DNA of 64,000 nt from Halocaridina rubra (taxonomy: Eukaryota; Arthropoda; Malacostraca; Decapoda; Atyidae): the NCBI GenBank assembly GCA_037179515.1, contig JAXCGZ010019285.1, positions 1-64,000 of the forward strand, read 5' to 3'. A program made the position numbers and the translations under genes. Shown here piece after piece: positions 34,636-46,186 of this stretch. How positions within the stretch are numbered: the first letter of the stretch is position 1; every line of letters starts with the position of its first letter. The notes under the pieces were generated by a model. The model was not told the origin of the DNA. It saw nothing but the letters and a program-made list of their open reading frames with translations, and did not search any database.

Positions 34636-34765
34636 TGCATACGTTTTGTCACACTTCCGTATCAGCTGATGCGCCCGCACACGCTATTTCCCTGACAATA
34701 TTATATTAAAAATATGTTTGCTGCTTGTTCTTAATGCTTTTTGTCAATTTTCTTCATAATATCAA
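34636..34765 (-). repeat. One inverted monomer of the 180-bp satellite
   Basis: The reverse complement shows ATTGACAAAAAGCATTAAGAAC, GCGTGTGCGGGCGCATCAGC and TGATACGGAAGTGTGACAAAACG, the landmarks of the array at 2778-4338. It is about 130 bp, so partial. Confidence 0.8.
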
Positions 34766-34793
34766 TTCAAAACAATAGTGGTTTCGCGGGAAT

Positions 34794-35460
34794 GACGAGT
34801 GACGACACCTAACGGTAGATATTGGAACTACTGTACATATTTTAATAACATATTTATATGCTTCTATTCTTATTTATTGTACAATAACATGACTTTATGT
34901 GCTTTTGTTTTTATTTATAGCATTGGGATCCGTATCCTCGAACAAAGAAAGTCCTTTTCGATAAACGCAAATGCCTGCTGCATTCTTATTCTTATGCGCA
35001 TTATTATTCATATTCGTATTCTTATTCTTATTCTTATTATTATTATTATTATTATTGACGAATGACGACGCCTAACGGTAGATATTGGAACTACTGTACG
35101 TATTTTAATAAGATATTTATATGCTTTTATTCTTATTTATTGTACAATAACATGATTTTATGTGCTTTTGCTTTTATTTATAGCATTGGGATCCATATCC
35201 TCGAACAAAGAAAGTCCTTTTCGATAAATGCAAATGCCTGCTGCATTCTTATTCTTATTCGTATTCTTATTCTTCTTATCATTATTATTATTATTATTAT
35301 TACTATTATTATTATGACGAGTGACAACGCCTAACGGTAGATATTGGAACTACTGTATGTATTTTAATAACATATTTATATGCTTTTATTCTTATTTATT
35401 GTACAATAACATGATTTTATGTGCTTTTGTTTTTATTTATTGTACAGTAACATGATTTCA
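34794..35460 (+). repeat. 262-bp tandem repeat (2.5 units) with (TTATTC)n/(ATT)n tails
   Basis: Units begin GACGAGTGACGACACCTAACGG at about 34794, GACGAATGACGACGCC at about 35057 and GACGAGTGACAACGCC at about 35318. Each has GGTAGATATTGGAACTACTG, GCATTGGGATCCgTATCCTCG and a TTATTC/TTA-rich end. The second and third units differ from the first at few sites. Confidence 0.9.
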
Positions 35461-35638
35461 TGTGCTTTTAATGGTTTTCTAGTGATATTATGATTCCAAT
35501 ATTTGTAGCAGACAGACGTAAAGTTGATTATAATCATGTAAACTTTATTTTCATTCTTATTTTTTTTCCCATATATTTTTTTGAAAACCGACGTATAATC
35601 GAGAACGACTTAACTCGTCAAACGACCTAAGCCTAGGT

Positions 35639-35639
<1 letters not shown>

Positions 35640-35722
<83 letters not shown>
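35640..35722. repeat. (AT)n microsatellite
   Basis: Between element C and the 3' terminus of Tigger-A copy 4. Confidence 0.98.
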
Positions 35723-35725
<3 letters not shown>

Positions 35726-38700
35726 TGATCCCTCGTTTATCGCGGGGGGTTAGTTTACGGGACCGACCGCTATAGGTGAATTTCCGCTAAGTAGGATCAC
35801 CCTATATGTACATAGGTATTTTACATTTATTTTTACATTTACTGTATAAACCCTCCATGTACTGTTAACAAACCACCCTTTACTTCATAAATAACAGCAT
35901 GCAAGCATAAATTTATATGAAAGTGATAGATAAACTTACTGTGAATGAGGTGGTAATGACATCACATACTCATGTACATAGGTATTTTACAATTATTTTT
36001 ACGTTTACTCCTTGCACTGTTAAGAAACCACCCTTTACTTTATAAATAACAGCATGCAACGTAAATTTATATGAACATGATAGGTAAACTTACCATGAAT
36101 GAGGTGGAAATGACGTTTGTAGACTCCAGAGGAAATTATTCCGCAGCCAATAACAGCTTTACGGCTGCTTTTTGCGAGCGAAGAACAGGTAATGAGGAGT
36201 TGCTGTCGCTGTTTCTTCTTTTGTTGGAAGATGGTCTTGTAAGGAATCATGGCATCGTCAAGAAGATTGCTGAAGGTCACTGAACGAACCATATTATCGT
36301 TATGTACCTGCGAGAGTTGTTGGACTGCTTTCACATGTTCATACATGGCTCCCAAACGTTCGAGTGTAAGGCCAGGTTCTTCAATTTCTTCGTGCATTTC
36401 CTCAAGTTCTTCTTCTTCCTCTTCTTCGCTCGCTGATTTTGTCATTTCTTCCAAGTCTTCATCACTCAAAGGCTGCGAGTGGCAGTCAATCAGTTCAGGC
36501 ACATCTTCGTGAGTCATATCTTTAAAGCCTTCTCCTCTTAGCAATGCAGCCAACTTCACAGCTTTCGCAACTGCCGAGTTATGGACTTCGTCAGGAGCAA
36601 ATCCCTTGTAGTTGTGGATGACTTCGGGCCACAACTTCTTCCAGCTGGCATTGATTGTGGTCGGCTTCATGTCTTTGATAGCATTCTGAATATTTTGAAG
36701 GCATGTGGCAATCGTGTAGTTACGCCAGTACGTCTTCATTGAGAATTCTTTGTCCGAATCCATGGATTCAGCCAGGTTTGTCAGGGCATTTCATGTGCAG
36801 AGGGCCTTGAACACACGAATAATGCCTTGATTCATAGGCTGAATGAGTGATGTCGTTTTTGGTGGCAGGAACTCTACTTGAACACCGTCATATTCGAGAT
36901 TAGTTGCGTGGCCACCAGCATTATCCATCAAAAGAAGGACTTTAAATTTAAGGCCTTTTTCCACAAGATAAATTTTGACCTGAGGGATAAAGCATTGGTG
37001 AAACCAGTCCGATGTGAGGCTTTTCGTGATCCAGGCTTTAGGGTTATGCCTCCAATACACTAGCAGCAGATTCTTGTTGTTATTCTTCAAAGCCCGAGGG
37101 TTCTTTGACTTGTAGATAAACCCAGGCTTTAATATGAAGCACGCAGCATATCCGCACATGATGAGGGTAACGCGATCTTTGTGCGCATTAAATCCCAGGA
37201 CTTTAGCTTCTTCCTTGAAGAGAAAAGTTCGAGACGGCATTCTCTTCCAAAATAACCCAGTCTCATCCATGTTGAAGACTTGCTCAGGAGCATATTCCCC
37301 TTCGGCAATAATTTTCTAGAAGTTGTTCTTCACGTAATCTTCTGCTGCAGCTGTATCTGCAGAGGCAGCTTCGCCATAAACCGAAACACTTTTTAGGCCA
37401 TAGCATTTTTGAAATTTGGTGAACCATCCCTTGCTTGCCACAAACAAATGTATCCTTGGTGGAGAATCGCTGGAGGGTCCTGGTTGTGGGTCGTCGATAT
37501 CTTCTTCTCTCCCCTCCTCCTCTCCACGTTCGCCACTGTCGTTGTCGGGTTCGTTTGCAGCGAATGTCTCATACAGCTTCTTCGCCTTTGTTTGTATGAT
37601 ATTGCTGTGCAGCGAATGTCTCGTACAGCTTCTTCGCCTTTGTTTGTATGATATTGATGTCTATGCTGATGTTCATCTTTCTGCAATCAGCAATCCACAG
37701 GGCCAAAGCAGATTCCATCCGCACTATTATCTTATTGCGGGATGTTACGACCCTCTTCGCTCATTTATTAAAAGAAATAGTCGCCGTCTTCATGATATTT
37801 GCCTCGTCCTTTTTGATGTAGCGAACAGTAGATTCATTGAGGCCAAAATAGCGGCCGACATCCGCAAACCTTTTTCCTTCTTTCAGCATATCTAACAGTT
37901 TCACCATATCTGTTATGGTTAACATCTTCCTTTGCCGCTTAGGCTCACTACCAGAAGCCTTAGAAGATGAAGGATGCTTGGGAGCATTGCAGAGGTTGAA
38001 ATACATAAGTAAAAAAAAATCACAAGCACAACATATTAATAAGCACAACGCGAACGGTGCACACGTGAGTTAGACTGAACGAGTGAGGTGAGACAATGGA
38101 AGATGGTGGGAGAACCAAACTTCAATCAAAAAGCCAATCAGACCCCATGATACAGAACATGCAGAAAAACAATTATGTGATTCGTCATCTCCCACCCTTT
38201 CATCCAATAGCATTTCATGAACTATCTCACTCTGGTGCGAACCTTTGCGTTTTTCAAGATGCCAATACATTGTATGCTATCGGACAGTATTTCACATGGT
38301 GCAATACTGTGAGTTATATGTTTAAATTTATGTTTTTTACTATTTATTACTGTTTTATAACTCTTAGGCTAAGAAATACTTGTTTTATCAATAAAATAAT
38401 GAAAATTTCAATATGTACTAGCTCACGTAGGTGCGACCCTTTTCGTTTTCCGAAACGCTGATACCGGTATCGTATTTTACATGGTGCAATACTGTTAGTA
38501 TTTATGTTTTTTACTATATTTTACTGTTTCATTATTCTTAGGCTAAGAAATAAATTTTTTTATCAATAAAATCATGAAACTACTGGAAATTTTAATATAT
38601 GCTAGCTCACGTAGGTGCGACCCTTTGCGTTTTCCGAAACGCTGATACCGGTATCGTATTTAACATGGTGCAGAGTTACATGTTCAAATTTATGTTTTTT

Positions 38701-38926
38701 TTTACTATCTCTTACTGTTTTATTATTTGTAGGCTGGGCAATATATTTTTTTTAATCAATAAAATAATGAAAAAAAAATTTTAAATAAAATAATGAAAAT
38801 ACTGAAAAATTTTATTTCTTAAAATTTTAATATTTTCGCATATACCCAGAAAAAAAAAATTTGCCAAAAAAACCACGATACAGTTAATTTGCGATAGGTG
38901 AACCGCGATATAGCGAGGGATCACTG
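35723..38926 (-). mobile_element. Tigger family A, copy 4 (both termini present)
   Basis: 3.2 kb, CAGTGATCCCTCGTTTATCG at 35723 to CGAGGGATCACTG at 38926. The first 13 bases are a perfect inverted repeat, flanked by TA on both sides. Two 3' tandem units, a full-length but broken transposase and three upstream tandem repeats (38240-38860). Confidence 0.92.
36159..37987 (-). pseudogene. Tigger-A transposase, copy 4, broken
   Basis: Start at 37987, where a one-base deletion (GGGAGCAT for GGGAGGCAT) shifts the frame at once; the next frame restores APKHPSSSKASGSEPKRQRKM. Then the CENP-B domain (TITDMVKLLDMLKEGKRFAD). A duplication of about 60 bp near 37560-37650 repeats CGAATGTCTCATACAGCTTC. The DDE domain from 37270 has MDETGLFWKRMPSRTF and MDNAGGHATN, but the third motif is QPMNQGIIRVF: the catalytic Asp is Asn. 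A stop near 37317 and a shift near 36800. The C-terminal QLLITC.. motif is frameshifted by one lost base, which destroys the PCNA box. Confidence 0.88.
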
Positions 38927-38934
38927 TATATATT

Positions 38935-39475
<541 letters not shown>

Positions 39476-39499
39476 TGATTTGTTTGTGGTTAAGGGCGT

Positions 39500-41560
39500 T
39501 AGCTGGTGGATGTTCGACTCTATAAAATTAAATGGCATCAGAGAACACTGCAAAATTTACACAAGTCTTAAAGAAACATTATGCTTCAAATATCATAGTT
39601 GAAGAGTAACAATCCTCTCCTCCAGAAATGATTCTTTAACACAAGTTTCGTGAAGACTTGGTGTAAGCCTCCATCGTCGGGCAGTTCAATAAGCACTGGT
39701 AAATGGAACTTTCTTGGAAAAAAGACGATGGTTGGGAAGTGCCAATTCCACAGGGGTAAAAAAAATTTCTCCGAGAGCAAATCTTCAACAACCATTTGTT
39801 AAAAATTTATAGTTACTCAGTGCCTGTCCAAGGAATCCAGTGATATGATTTGAAGGAAAGGAATCTCTTGACATTTGATATAACGAAATGGCATCACAGA
39901 AAACTGTTAAAATTACACAGGTCTCGAAGAGACATTATTCTTCGAATATCCCAGAGGAATAGTAACAATCCTCTACTATAGAATTGATTCTTAAACACAA
40001 GTTTCTGGAAGACTTTGGTGTGTGAGCTTTCAAAGACTTCAAGTCTCCATCATGGGGCAGTTGAATAGGCACTGATGAAACAAACTTTCTTGGAAAAAGA
40101 CGATGGTTGGGAAGCTCTGCCTCCACAGGGGTAAAATATCTTTTTCCTGGCAGAGATGAGGATGTTGAGATGGATGTGTGGGGTGACAAGAAGTGATAAG
40201 ATCAGAAACGAGGTAATTAGAAGTACCTCAAAAGTTAGAAAAATATCAGATAAAATACAAGAAAGTAGACTAAGATGGTATGATGATGTCATTAGGAGGG
40301 ATGAACAGTATGTTGGGAGGAGGGTGATGGAAATGGAAATACAGGGTAGGAGATGGAGAGGGAGACCAAAGCGTAGGTGGATGGATTGCATCAATGACGA
40401 CCTAAGGTCTAAAGGTTTGTTGGATGATGAGGTATGGGACAGAAACAAATGGAGAAAACTGGCCAGAAACATCAACCCCACATAAAAGTGGGAAAAGATG
40501 TAGCCGAAGAAGAAGAAGAAGAGTAAGTCTTCAACAACCACTGTTTAAAAGTTATTGTTCCTGGGTGCCTGTCCGAGGTATCCGGTGAAATGATTTGAAA
40601 GAGGAGAATCTCTTGGCATCTTGTATAACGAAATGACATCAGAGAAAACTGCAAAATTTACTCAGGTCTCGAAGAAACATTATGCCTCAAATATTCCAGT
40701 TGAAGAGTAACAATCCTCTGCTCCAGAAATGATTCTCTGACACAAGTTTCTTGAGGGCTTGGTATGTGAGCTTCTGTAGACTTTAAGCCTCCATCATCAG
40801 GCAATTCAATAAGCACTGGTGAATGGAACATTTTTGGAAAAAGACGATGGTTGGGAAGCTCCATTTCTACAGGAGTAAAAGTCATTCTCCAAGACCAAGT
40901 CTTCAACAACCGGTGTGTAAAATTTTTTGTTCCTCAGTGCCTGCCCGAGGAATCAGTTGATAAGATTTGAAGGAACGGAATCTCTTGACATCATATATAA
41001 TGAAATGGCATCACAGAAAACTGCAAAATTTACACAGGTCTCAAAGAAACTTTATGCTTTGATATCCCAGTTGAAAAGTAACAATCCTCTGCTCCAGAAA
41101 TGATTCATTGACACAAGTTCCTTGAAGACTTGGTTTGCGAGCTTTTGAGGGCTCAAGTCTCCATCGTCAGACAGTTGAATAAGCATTGGTGAATGGAACT
41201 CTCTTGCAAAAAGACAGAGGTTGGGAAGTTCCGCTTCCACAGGGGTAAAATATCATTTTCAAGAGTAATTCTTCAACAACCAGTGTTTAATATGTATATT
41301 TCCGAGGTGACTGTCAGAGGAATCTGATGATATGACTTGAAGGAATGGAATCTCTTGACATCAAATATAATGAAATGGCATTAGAGAAAACTACAAAATT
41401 TACACAGGTTTCAAAGTTGTATTTCTCCTCCAGAAATGATTCTTTGACAAGTTTCTTGAAGACTTGGTGCGCAAGCTTTCGAAGGTTTCAAGCCTTCATC
41501 ATCGGGCAGCTGATTAAGAACTGGTGAATGGAACTTTCTCAGAAAAAGATAATGCTTTAT
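39500..41560 (+). repeat. 375-bp tandem repeat, about 5 units, identity unknown
   Basis: Units carry GAAGGAAAGGAATCTCTTGACAT (near 39850, 40585, 40958, 41330), ACAATCCTCTGCTCCAGAAATG, GGAAAAAGACGATGGTTGGG and CTTCAACAACC. The second unit is enlarged by an RTE-type insertion. Minus-strand frames of 60-80 codons recur in several units (ELPNHRLFPKMFHSPVLIEL is typical), but they are not conserved enough to call coding and match no family I know. Confidence 0.85.
40155..40526 (+). pseudogene. RTE-type LINE, C-terminal about 110 codons with (GAA)n tail
   Basis: Reads EMRMLRWMCGVTRSDKIRNE, then SRLRWYDDVIRRDEQYVGRR, GRPKRRWMDCINDDLRSKGL and DRNKWRKLARNINPT, with a stop at 40483-40485. This is the typical end of RTE-like LINE reverse transcriptases. 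It ends in a GAAGAAGAAG tail at 40505-40526. It is inserted within a unit of the 375-bp repeat (between GGGGTAAAATATC and AAGTCTTCAACAACC), so it is younger than that array. Severely 5'-truncated, as usual for LINEs. Confidence 0.8.
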
Positions 41561-41814
41561 ACTGTATATACATACAGTATAAACAATTATAAACCAATAA
41601 GCACCGTACTGAAGATATATGAACATAAAGAAACTGATTGCCTCAAATGTACGTGAAAAGATATTGGAAATATAAATCTCAGAAAACTCTAAAGATCTTC
41701 TGCAACTGCAGTGCTCAGAGAATGTTCCTCATTAAATGCCTTTCAAACAAAGTCATTACTATTATAATTTCACTCTTCATAACAAAGCTAACCAAAACCT
41801 TTGAAAATCATGCC

Positions 41815-42500
41815 TCATAATGATATTCTTTCAAAAATACCTCTGCTTCTCAAATTTTTACCGTTATTCACAGCAGTTTTCAAATATGAATCCACCCAAG
41901 CCAGTTCAGCAACCTCTCCACACTCCAACAGCTCACGTAGTACAGCTATATCAATTCTTAATCTTCTATCATCCACACTACTACTTGAATGCAGGGAATC
42001 CACCAGGCTCTTGTTGTCAACGAAGATCCGAAAACTTATATTTCCACGACCAGATATTTCCTGCAGTATTCTGGCTAGGTACACAGCCGTCTCAAGCCAA
42101 TGCCTCCGCGGATAGAGTGGGCTTAACCACCCGTCTGATCCTTTTGACTGCCAATAGATGGGGCATCTTTTGTCGTCATAATTCCGCAAGAATATGATAA
42201 AACCTATTTGTGACCCACTACCCACCAGGTTAGCAAAAGAAGCACTTGAAAAGCACTAAAGGTAACAATTCTCAAGCCTTGACATTCTTGGCATACGCAG
42301 CTGAATGTTGTCTGTCTTCACTCTAGATATGACCTTGTTAAGTTGCAAGATGTTAGCCACTGTTGCCCGATTACATGTTGCACTCAGTTCACACATGTCA
42401 AAGGCAATGTCTGGATGGGTATGAGTGGCAATCCAATTTAACTGGTTTACCAGTGCTCTGTATTCCAATCTCTCCAACTCTTGACACTTCTCCCGTCTTC
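41815..42500 (-). pseudogene. Copia RNase H region
   Basis: MERLEYRALVNQLNWIATHT followed by HPDIAFDMCELSATCNRAT is the copia connection motif (Y..LVG.L.W.A..TRPDIA). RNase H has IYWQSKGSDGWLSPLYPRRH, LETAVYLARIL and the acidic IFVDNKSLVDSLHS, DDRRLRIDIAVLRELLE. Frame shifts occur near 42256 and 42480. The element's coding part ends near 41815. Confidence 0.78.
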
Positions 42501-43205
42501 ACATTTGCCCTTCTACGACTGACTCTCATGAGAGTCAAGGTGGATGCATAATCTAGTTGGTCCGACATAAAGCAGCCATCTTTGTATGAGGTGATGTTCA
42601 AATCTACATACTTAAATGCCTTTAACTCAGAGCTTCCAATCAGGAAAACTTGCTTCAACAGGTTTATCACTTTACTCTTGAACTCTGGAGTCCCCGCCCA
42701 CAGAAAATCATCTACATAAATTCAGAACACGCCCTCAATCCTGCCATTCCATCTCCAGTAAAACAATGTCGGAGCTAGTGAACACACCTGAGCGCCGAGA
42801 TCTGTTAACAGGTCAATCACTCTGAAGTACCAATGAAAGGCTGCATCACACAAGCCATATACACTCAGGAGGAGGGTATAGATATATGTCCTTACTGATT
42901 TTATTGCCCTGCAAATAGGCTGCCTTAACATCCAAGGAGTGACAGGTTCAACCCATGGCTGCAGTAAGTGATAATGCCAAACGTATGGCTTTCTTTGAGC
43001 ATGTCGGGGAATCCTTGAGAAGTTCAAGTGTGTCCTCCTCAAATCCTCTCGCCACAAGGCGTGCCTTCACCACCATTTGTCCTCCCTTTACTTTCTCCGT
43101 CACAACCCACTGTACAGATTGTCAATTGACCGACATCTTCTACCTCTTCATAGGCTTTATTGTCCCACCAGTTCTGTATTTATTTTTCCTTAGCACACTT
43201 CAACT
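42501..43205 (-). pseudogene. Copia reverse transcriptase region
   Basis: Fragments in several frames: TLLLSVYGLCDAAFHWYFRV (copia L.KSLYGLKQA..W), a catalytic-type VDDFLWAG near 42700, then KSKVINLLKQVFLIGSSEL and FKYVDLNI. Multiple stops near 42720. Copies RNA to DNA when intact; here inactive. Confidence 0.75.
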
Positions 43206-44031
43206 CCTAGGAGATGAAGAGAATCACCATTTCTGTACCCTCATCGACAATCTTCCAGGTGCTAAAATCTCGGTTCAGATCCTCCCAAGAGATGCTCTCA
43301 TCGGAAGCCCAACGAAAATTGTAACAGTCTTTATACTTTCCTGTGGCTTTGCCAGCCCGGCTCACAACTCGTTCAGACACCAGCTCACCACTTTCTCTAC
43401 GAATGCCTTGTATCCGCTGGCCTGTAATAAGGTATGAAGGCTGTTGTGACACAGGCACACCTTCAGGCTCTCCTGACCTATGATCATCCTTTGCCTCTGG
43501 CTCACATTGCCTATTGTTACTCTTGGACTCCTCTGAGTGCTCGTGATCTCTAGACATCACTGGCTCTGGTTCTACATCCTTATGTTGCATGGCCCCATCC
43601 GAATCACTGTCTCTTACCTCCCCAGCAAAATCTGGAACCCTTGCCAGCCTACATGCATGGGCCCTCACATAAACTTCCCCATGCCTCACTAAGACTTGCT
43701 TTCCATCTCTGCCAATTACAATCCCGGGTCCATGCCACTCGTAACCGTCAGGTTTCTTGTAAAAAAAAACTCATCACCATTCTGTACATTATCAAGGTCC
43801 CTAGTACAAATGCTGTGTCGTAGTCCCTGGCCAGACATTCATCAGATTCATTTTTCATAAATTCTTTCCTTGCTAGATAAAGAGCATTCAAATTGTTTCT
43901 CACAATTTCTGATGTCCCAGTATCTTCCAGTGCAGGGGATCATTGACACACACCTTGGGAAGTCCTGGGTTGTGACCAAACACGAGCTGATTAGGGGAAA
44001 ATCCAGAGAAATTAGTTAGGGCATTTCTCGC
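43206..44031 (-). pseudogene. Copia integrase C-terminal and spacer region
   Basis: A 160-codon frame (43689-43207) reads MRHGEVYVRAHACRLARVPD and is rich in charged residues (PEVPVSQQ.., SERVVSRAGKATGKYKD). It is expected to lie between integrase core and reverse transcriptase in copia polyproteins. Upstream (43700-44030) frames are broken, with NPLCLATNLNS-type residues. Confidence 0.6.
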
Positions 44032-44669
44032 CTACAATGACCAGGCCAAGGCAACCTCCAAGTCACATTTACTTTCTTCTATGATTTTCCTTATGATATT
44101 CCCAATTAAAATATTTAACCGCTCACACACTCCGCTGCTCCAGGGGCTCTCGGCTGCAGTGGCCATAATTTTGATGTTGAATGCCTCTCCCAGTGCCCGC
44201 ATCTCTTCCATGTTAAATTCACATCCATTTTCCGATAGGATTTTCCCTGGTGCTCTAAATATAACAATCCAACTCTGGAACAGGGCCTTGATAATGGTGG
44301 TACCCCGTTTATCACCAATAACTGTTGTTGTACAGTACCTTGTAGCCAAGTCAATGATGACAAGAAAATATTTTACACCCCAAACCTTAAGGTCTAAGGC
44401 AATGGCCTCATTGAATCGAGATGCCATAGGCAAACCTGACTACAGGGCGTGGTCTCTCTTTTTCCAAATCTAGTACAAATTTCACACTCCTCTGTTACCT
44501 TACGGACTGCCTGCTCTAGTTCTGAGTCTTTAATCTCTATATTAGTAATGAGTTTCATTAGCTTATTCACTGTAGGGTGTCCAAACTGTCTGTGTAGCTT
44601 GTAAGCCATCGTCCTCACATCTCTCCCCTGCAAGGCAGCCAAGGCAATCACTCCACTCAACTCCTGCAC
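44032..44669 (-). pseudogene. Copia integrase zinc-binding and core domains
   Basis: Zinc-binding HHCC: KLHRQFGHPTVNKLMKLI, then ECEICTRFGKRET. Core: EAIALDLKVWGVKYFLVIID (first Asp, near 44400), LSENGCEFNMEEM where the family has SDNG, so the second Asp is Glu-Asn context altered, and SPWSSGVCERLNILIG with the third Glu intact. A shift between the two segments near 44430. It inserts the DNA copy into the genome when intact. Confidence 0.82.
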
Positions 44670-44672
44670 TAG

Positions 44673-44990
44673 TCACGCTGATACTGGTAACAAATAGTGG
44701 CCTGATACTGATGTGTGCAAATCAATAATCCTTCCTTGAATCTTAACTTGGTCAGTTGCAAAGTTAATTAACATCTTCGCCTTCTTCATCAGCTGCCCAC
44801 TCAGGAGTAATGGGATGCTACAATCCACCACGTCAGTCACAACCTCCGCTTTCATACCACCAATAAAACATGGCAGAGTGACTCGCTTGAGGGAGGGAAT
44901 GGCGACCCCGTAAGCAAAGGTAAATGATGCAGCCGACAATTCTTCAATTATGCCCGCCCGCTCATGATCACTGAGTCTAAAGCTGCACAA
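44673..44990 (-). pseudogene. Copia protease region
   Basis: MCSFRLSDHERAGIIEELSA, TLPCFIGGMKAEVVTDVVDC, IPLLLSGQLMKKAKMLINF. The position between gag and integrase and the CSIPLLLS...K motif fit a copia-type aspartic protease, but the active-site DSG must lie in the broken frames around 44990-45120. Confidence 0.6.
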
Positions 44991-45124
44991 CCAGCGGACT
45001 CCTCTACATGCTTCGCGAGCTTTTTCTTGCCTCCAGCATAACCTGTAAATAATGACAGATAAACTGCCTCATTGTCCCCTTTCTTAGGAGTATTTTCATA
45101 CGCATCTGGGCAGTTCCGTGCCTT

Positions 45125-45852
45125 CTACTTGAGGACGGAACGGGGGCATCCCCTTACCCTGGTTGATGATCTTCCCCTTCGACCACCTCGGGACCTACGT
45201 CCTTCATGCTGAAAACCTCTTACCATAAATGCCTCTTCCTCCTTGATGTCACCTTCCATTTCCTCCACCAGGAAGATCGGTTCACATTTCACTCCAACTC
45301 CACCAACAGCACCAGGCTGTACACTAATATCCCTAGCAAATATGCGGTTCAAAGCAGCTCTCATATTATTACATGTCACATCAGAGTTGGCCGATATCAC
45401 CAATTGCTGCTCACTGTCACTCAAACTGCATGAGGCAAGTGGCATGAAAGCCATAACTGAGTCTGGGAGTGTCATACCTTGGGTAGTAAACAAAAAATAC
45501 GCATGTTCAAATACTGCCACAAATTTCCTAATATCTTGATCACTTTGCCTTTTTAAATAATAGAGGTCCTGGAATGTTGCAAACTTCCTCTGCGCCCAGC
45601 GTCCGCCAAAAACAAACCATCAAGCTTATCTAACAATGTTTTAACACCATCATCACTTTCCAAGTCCTTAATTTCAATCTCAGAGGAAGCCAACCTCGCC
45701 CTTCCTTCAAGTGATAAATGAATGGCTAAAGCCTGTTTTTTCTTTGGTAAATCCGTTAATTTACACCTGATCTCAATATCTTTCCTCCAATTTTCATAAC
45801 CCAGCTCACCCACAAATTTCGGTGGACACTTGCTGCTGCCAGACGATGTCAT
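45125..45852 (-). pseudogene. Copia Gag
   Basis: Start MTSSGSSKCPPKFVGEL at 45852, only 17 bases after the primer-binding-like segment. The first 100 codons are open (LGYENWRKDIEIRCKLTDLP, AIHLSLEGRARLASSEIEIK); a frameshift near 45550 leads to AVFEHAYFLFTTQGMTLPDS and a basic tail GRRSRGGRRGRSSTRVRG near 45140. Gag forms the particle and binds RNA; no CCHC knuckle is visible in the remaining frames. Confidence 0.75.
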
Positions 45853-45883
45853 TGTTGATCTCAGAACCACGTTCTGCTAACAA

Positions 45884-46146
45884 TGTTAATAAAGCTTTAC
45901 TCACCAGCACAAGTTGCCTAGACCCACAAATAACCAACTCTAAGTAATCAAACCTGACTCCAATACACCGGCAGGTTATTATGGCTAAAATTAACTTCAG
46001 TCTACTTTACAGTCATTTCCTTAGCTCAAGTCTTAACTGCATCTTTCAGTCCTCTGACCACTCTCTCAGCCCAGCTGACCGACGTAAACATATCCTCGCA
46101 ACGCCATTTGAAAATATGGCAGCAGTCGTGATGTCATTAGCTAACA
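45884..46146 (-). repeat. 5' LTR of the copia element
   Basis: 263 bp bounded by TGTTA/TAACA inverted repeats (TGTTAATAAAGC at one end, TTAGCTAACA at the other). Its inner side is followed, on the element strand, by TGGTTCTGAGATC, a candidate primer-binding site, and the Gag start. The outer edge lies about 40 bp from the donor of a Vang exon. Confidence 0.68.
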
Positions 46147-46186
46147 CAATAGCGTACACAAACTAGCACTAAATGTGATTTCTTAC

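Larger units (their letters stand above)
33912..35637 (+). mobile_element. Element C: TA-flanked non-autonomous transposon with tandem arrays
   Basis: Left end CCTCACCTAACGTCGTTAATT, with GACTTAAGTCGAAAAATGAC nearby. The right end, read in reverse, is CCTAGGCTTAGGTCGTTTGA, then GTTAAGTCGTTCTCG. Both ends share the CCTnnnnTnnGTCG plus CTTAAGTCG design and are flanked by TA and (AT)n. The interior has a 180-bp satellite monomer (34636-34765) and a 262-bp tandem array (34794-35460). 34000-34630 is unrecognised AT-rich sequence. No transposase was recognised; the ACGTCG/TTAAGTCG ends resemble those of Tigger-like elements. Confidence 0.65.
41700..46146 (-). mobile_element. Ty1/copia-type LTR retrotransposon, 3'-truncated
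   Basis: Order on the minus strand: LTR (46146-45884), gag, protease, integrase, reverse transcriptase, RNase H (to 41815). Integrase before reverse transcriptase defines the copia order. No second LTR was found before the 375-bp array, so the 3' end is lost; 41560-41815 has no recognisable features. GalEa-type copia elements are known from decapods, but assignment to that clade would need a tree. Confidence 0.82.

Noticed and set aside
40050..40541. 163-codon minus-strand frame over the RTE fragment
   Set aside because: It is the antisense of the RTE reverse transcriptase C-terminus and runs into the 375-bp repeat; a shadow frame.
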